64,000 nucleotides of DNA, from positions 856,790 through 920,789 of the forward strand of contig RPGP01000001.1 in assembly GCA_004193555.1 (NCBI GenBank). The letters run 5' to 3'. Shown here one piece after another: positions 63,184 to 64,000 of the stretch (positions are counted from its first letter, which is position 1; each line of letters starts with the position of its first letter). Origin of the DNA: Desulfobacteraceae bacterium Eth-SRB1. GTDB taxonomy: Bacteria > Desulfobacterota > Desulfobacteria > Desulfobacterales > ETH-SRB1. The translations under genes were made by a program, and so were the position numbers. The notes under the pieces were generated by a model. The model ran no database searches, was not told where the DNA came from, and saw only the letters and a program-made list of their open reading frames with translations.

Positions 63184-63444
63184 GTGGACACAAAAACATT
63201 AATATTGGGTCAAAAAAATAAGAAAACCTGGATTGAAATTCATAACCTGAAGGCCATTGGTCAGATGGTTCGTAAAAAGCGTAAGAAAATGGGAATGACA
63301 CAGGCTGAAGCTGCCGGGCTTTGTAATGTTGGCGCCCGTTTTATGTCCGAACTGGAAAACGGAAAAGCTACCATGCACTTTGATAAAATCATGAAAGTTT
63401 TAAGAAGTTTTGGTTTTATTATCGGTATTAGTGAAAGGTTGTGA
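63184..63444 (+). CDS. hipB: HipB-type antitoxin
   Basis: An 86-residue Cro/CI-type helix-turn-helix protein (GQMVRKKRKKMGMTQAEAAG, LCNVGARFMSELENGKATMH) ending FGFIIGISERL, a usual HipB end. It starts with GTG; AGGGAGA lies 9 bp upstream. It neutralises HipA and represses the operon. hipA follows 5 bp after its stop. The element at 62961 separates it from its presumed operators. Confidence 0.85.
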   Translation: MDTKTLILGQKNKKTWIEIHNLKAIGQMVRKKRKKMGMTQAEAAGLCNVGARFMSELENGKATMHFDKIMKVLRSFGFIIGISERL

Positions 63445-63449
63445 TAGCC

Positions 63450-64000
63450 ATGGCAAGGTTAGCTATATATTTGCATGATGAGTTTGTTGGATACCTTTGG
63501 CTGGATGAAAAAAGGCGTTTTATTTTCCAGTATGACAAGAATTATATGAATTATCCTGATGCCATGCCTCTATCTCTCTGTTTGCCATTGCGGGAAGAGC
63601 CTTACATTGATGATATCGCAAAGCCATTTTTCAGCAATTTGCTGCCGGAGGGTGAGATCAGAGCCCGAATTTCGAAAATTAAACATATTTCAAAGCAAAA
63701 CGATTTCAAACTGCTGGAAGCAATTGGCGGTGAGTGTGCCGGAGCTGTCTCTATTCTTCCCCAAGTTGCTGCTCCGGGCGGTGAAGAAGAATATTTATTG
63801 CTGCCTGATCAGGAAGTTGAGCAGCTCATGGAAGAAAATGCCGTAAAGCCTATTTTGATTATAAAAGATGAGTTGCGTCTTTCTTTGGCAGGCGCTCAAA
63901 ATAAAATTCCAGTTTTTATAAATAACAACAATTTTTATTTGCCGGTTGGAATTGCGCCGAGTTCCCATATTCTTAAGCCCCAAAATCTATATTTTGAGGA
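63450..64000 (+). CDS. hipA: HipA-type serine/threonine kinase toxin (3' partial)
   Basis: The frame is open from ATG 63450 to the window edge (183 codons seen). The N-terminal subdomain ARLAIYLHDEFVGYLWLDEK and the conserved MPLSLCLPLREEPY, FFSNLLPEGEIRARI and IGGECAGAVSILP are present. The kinase core starts with LRLSLAGAQNKIPV and SSHILKPQNL. HipA kinases phosphorylate glutamyl-tRNA synthetase or related targets and cause growth arrest. The catalytic loop lies outside the window. Confidence 0.88.
   Translation, partial: MARLAIYLHDEFVGYLWLDEKRRFIFQYDKNYMNYPDAMPLSLCLPLREEPYIDDIAKPFFSNLLPEGEIRARISKIKHISKQNDFKLLEAIGGECAGAVSILPQVAAPGGEEEYLLLPDQEVEQLMEENAVKPILIIKDELRLSLAGAQNKIPVFINNNNFYLPVGIAPSSHILKPQNLYFE

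Overview
The window reads as chromosomal DNA of a strictly anaerobic bacterium of the Desulfobacterota, most likely a sulfate reducer of the Desulfobacterales type. The reasons are the gene content (electron-transfer flavoprotein pair, three-subunit succinate dehydrogenase/fumarate reductase, CbiM-type nickel/cobalt transporter with NikK and NikL partners, a selenocysteine tRNA, GlnS together with GatCA) and long spacers full of short palindromic repeats. This placement is inferred from protein resemblance; there is no rRNA gene here.

Layout. 1-14.2 kb: 5'-truncated pyruvate phosphate dikinase-like protein, GAPDH, RecD2, etfBA behind a clear promoter, rimO, a polyprenyl diphosphate synthase, a FlgT-like exported protein and pgsA. 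14.4-24.1 kb: tRNA-Val, a TauE/SafE exporter, the sdhCAB/frdCAB operon, and on the minus strand a nickel/cobalt ECF transporter (nikK, cbiM, nikL, cbiQ, cbiO). 24.7-33 kb: argS, a SPOR protein, gatC, gatA, a 57-residue unknown protein, and an EndoQ-UvrD fusion. 33-36 kb is decayed: fragments of a MacB-type transporter, a DUF4143 ATPase and a class III cyclase surround an intact diguanylate cyclase. 36-46 kb: hisD, serC, an M20 peptidase, tRNA-Sec, a DEAD-box helicase, glnS, a toxin-antitoxin pair and a DUF4143 ATPase. 46-61 kb: minus-strand housekeeping blocks (ribF, flippase-like protein, def, fmt, rsmB, TPR lipoprotein, TraB protein; then NIL-ferredoxin, mnmA, mtaB) with tRNA-Leu, followed by rpsA and sppA. 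61.5-64 kb: a beheaded hypD, a WYL-regulator fragment, and hipBA running off the window.

The most unusual content lies between the genes. Nearly every spacer holds one of about ten families of small inverted-repeat elements, and many touch or supply a stop codon of the neighbouring gene. One family carries a four-helix-bundle (23S rRNA intervening-sequence-type) gene with an internal deletion at 12.1 kb; its miniature at 48.8 kb keeps only the two ends plus the last codons of that gene. A second family ends in GAGACCTTTG and makes 5-bp target duplications (three copies); one copy sits between the hipBA operators and hipB. At the def-fmt junction a 54-bp repeat is flanked by a perfect 14-bp duplication that leaves both reading frames intact. 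Together these suggest a set of small mobile or mobilised elements adapted to land at gene ends without breaking genes.

All calls come from reading the sequence and the translations; no database search was run.
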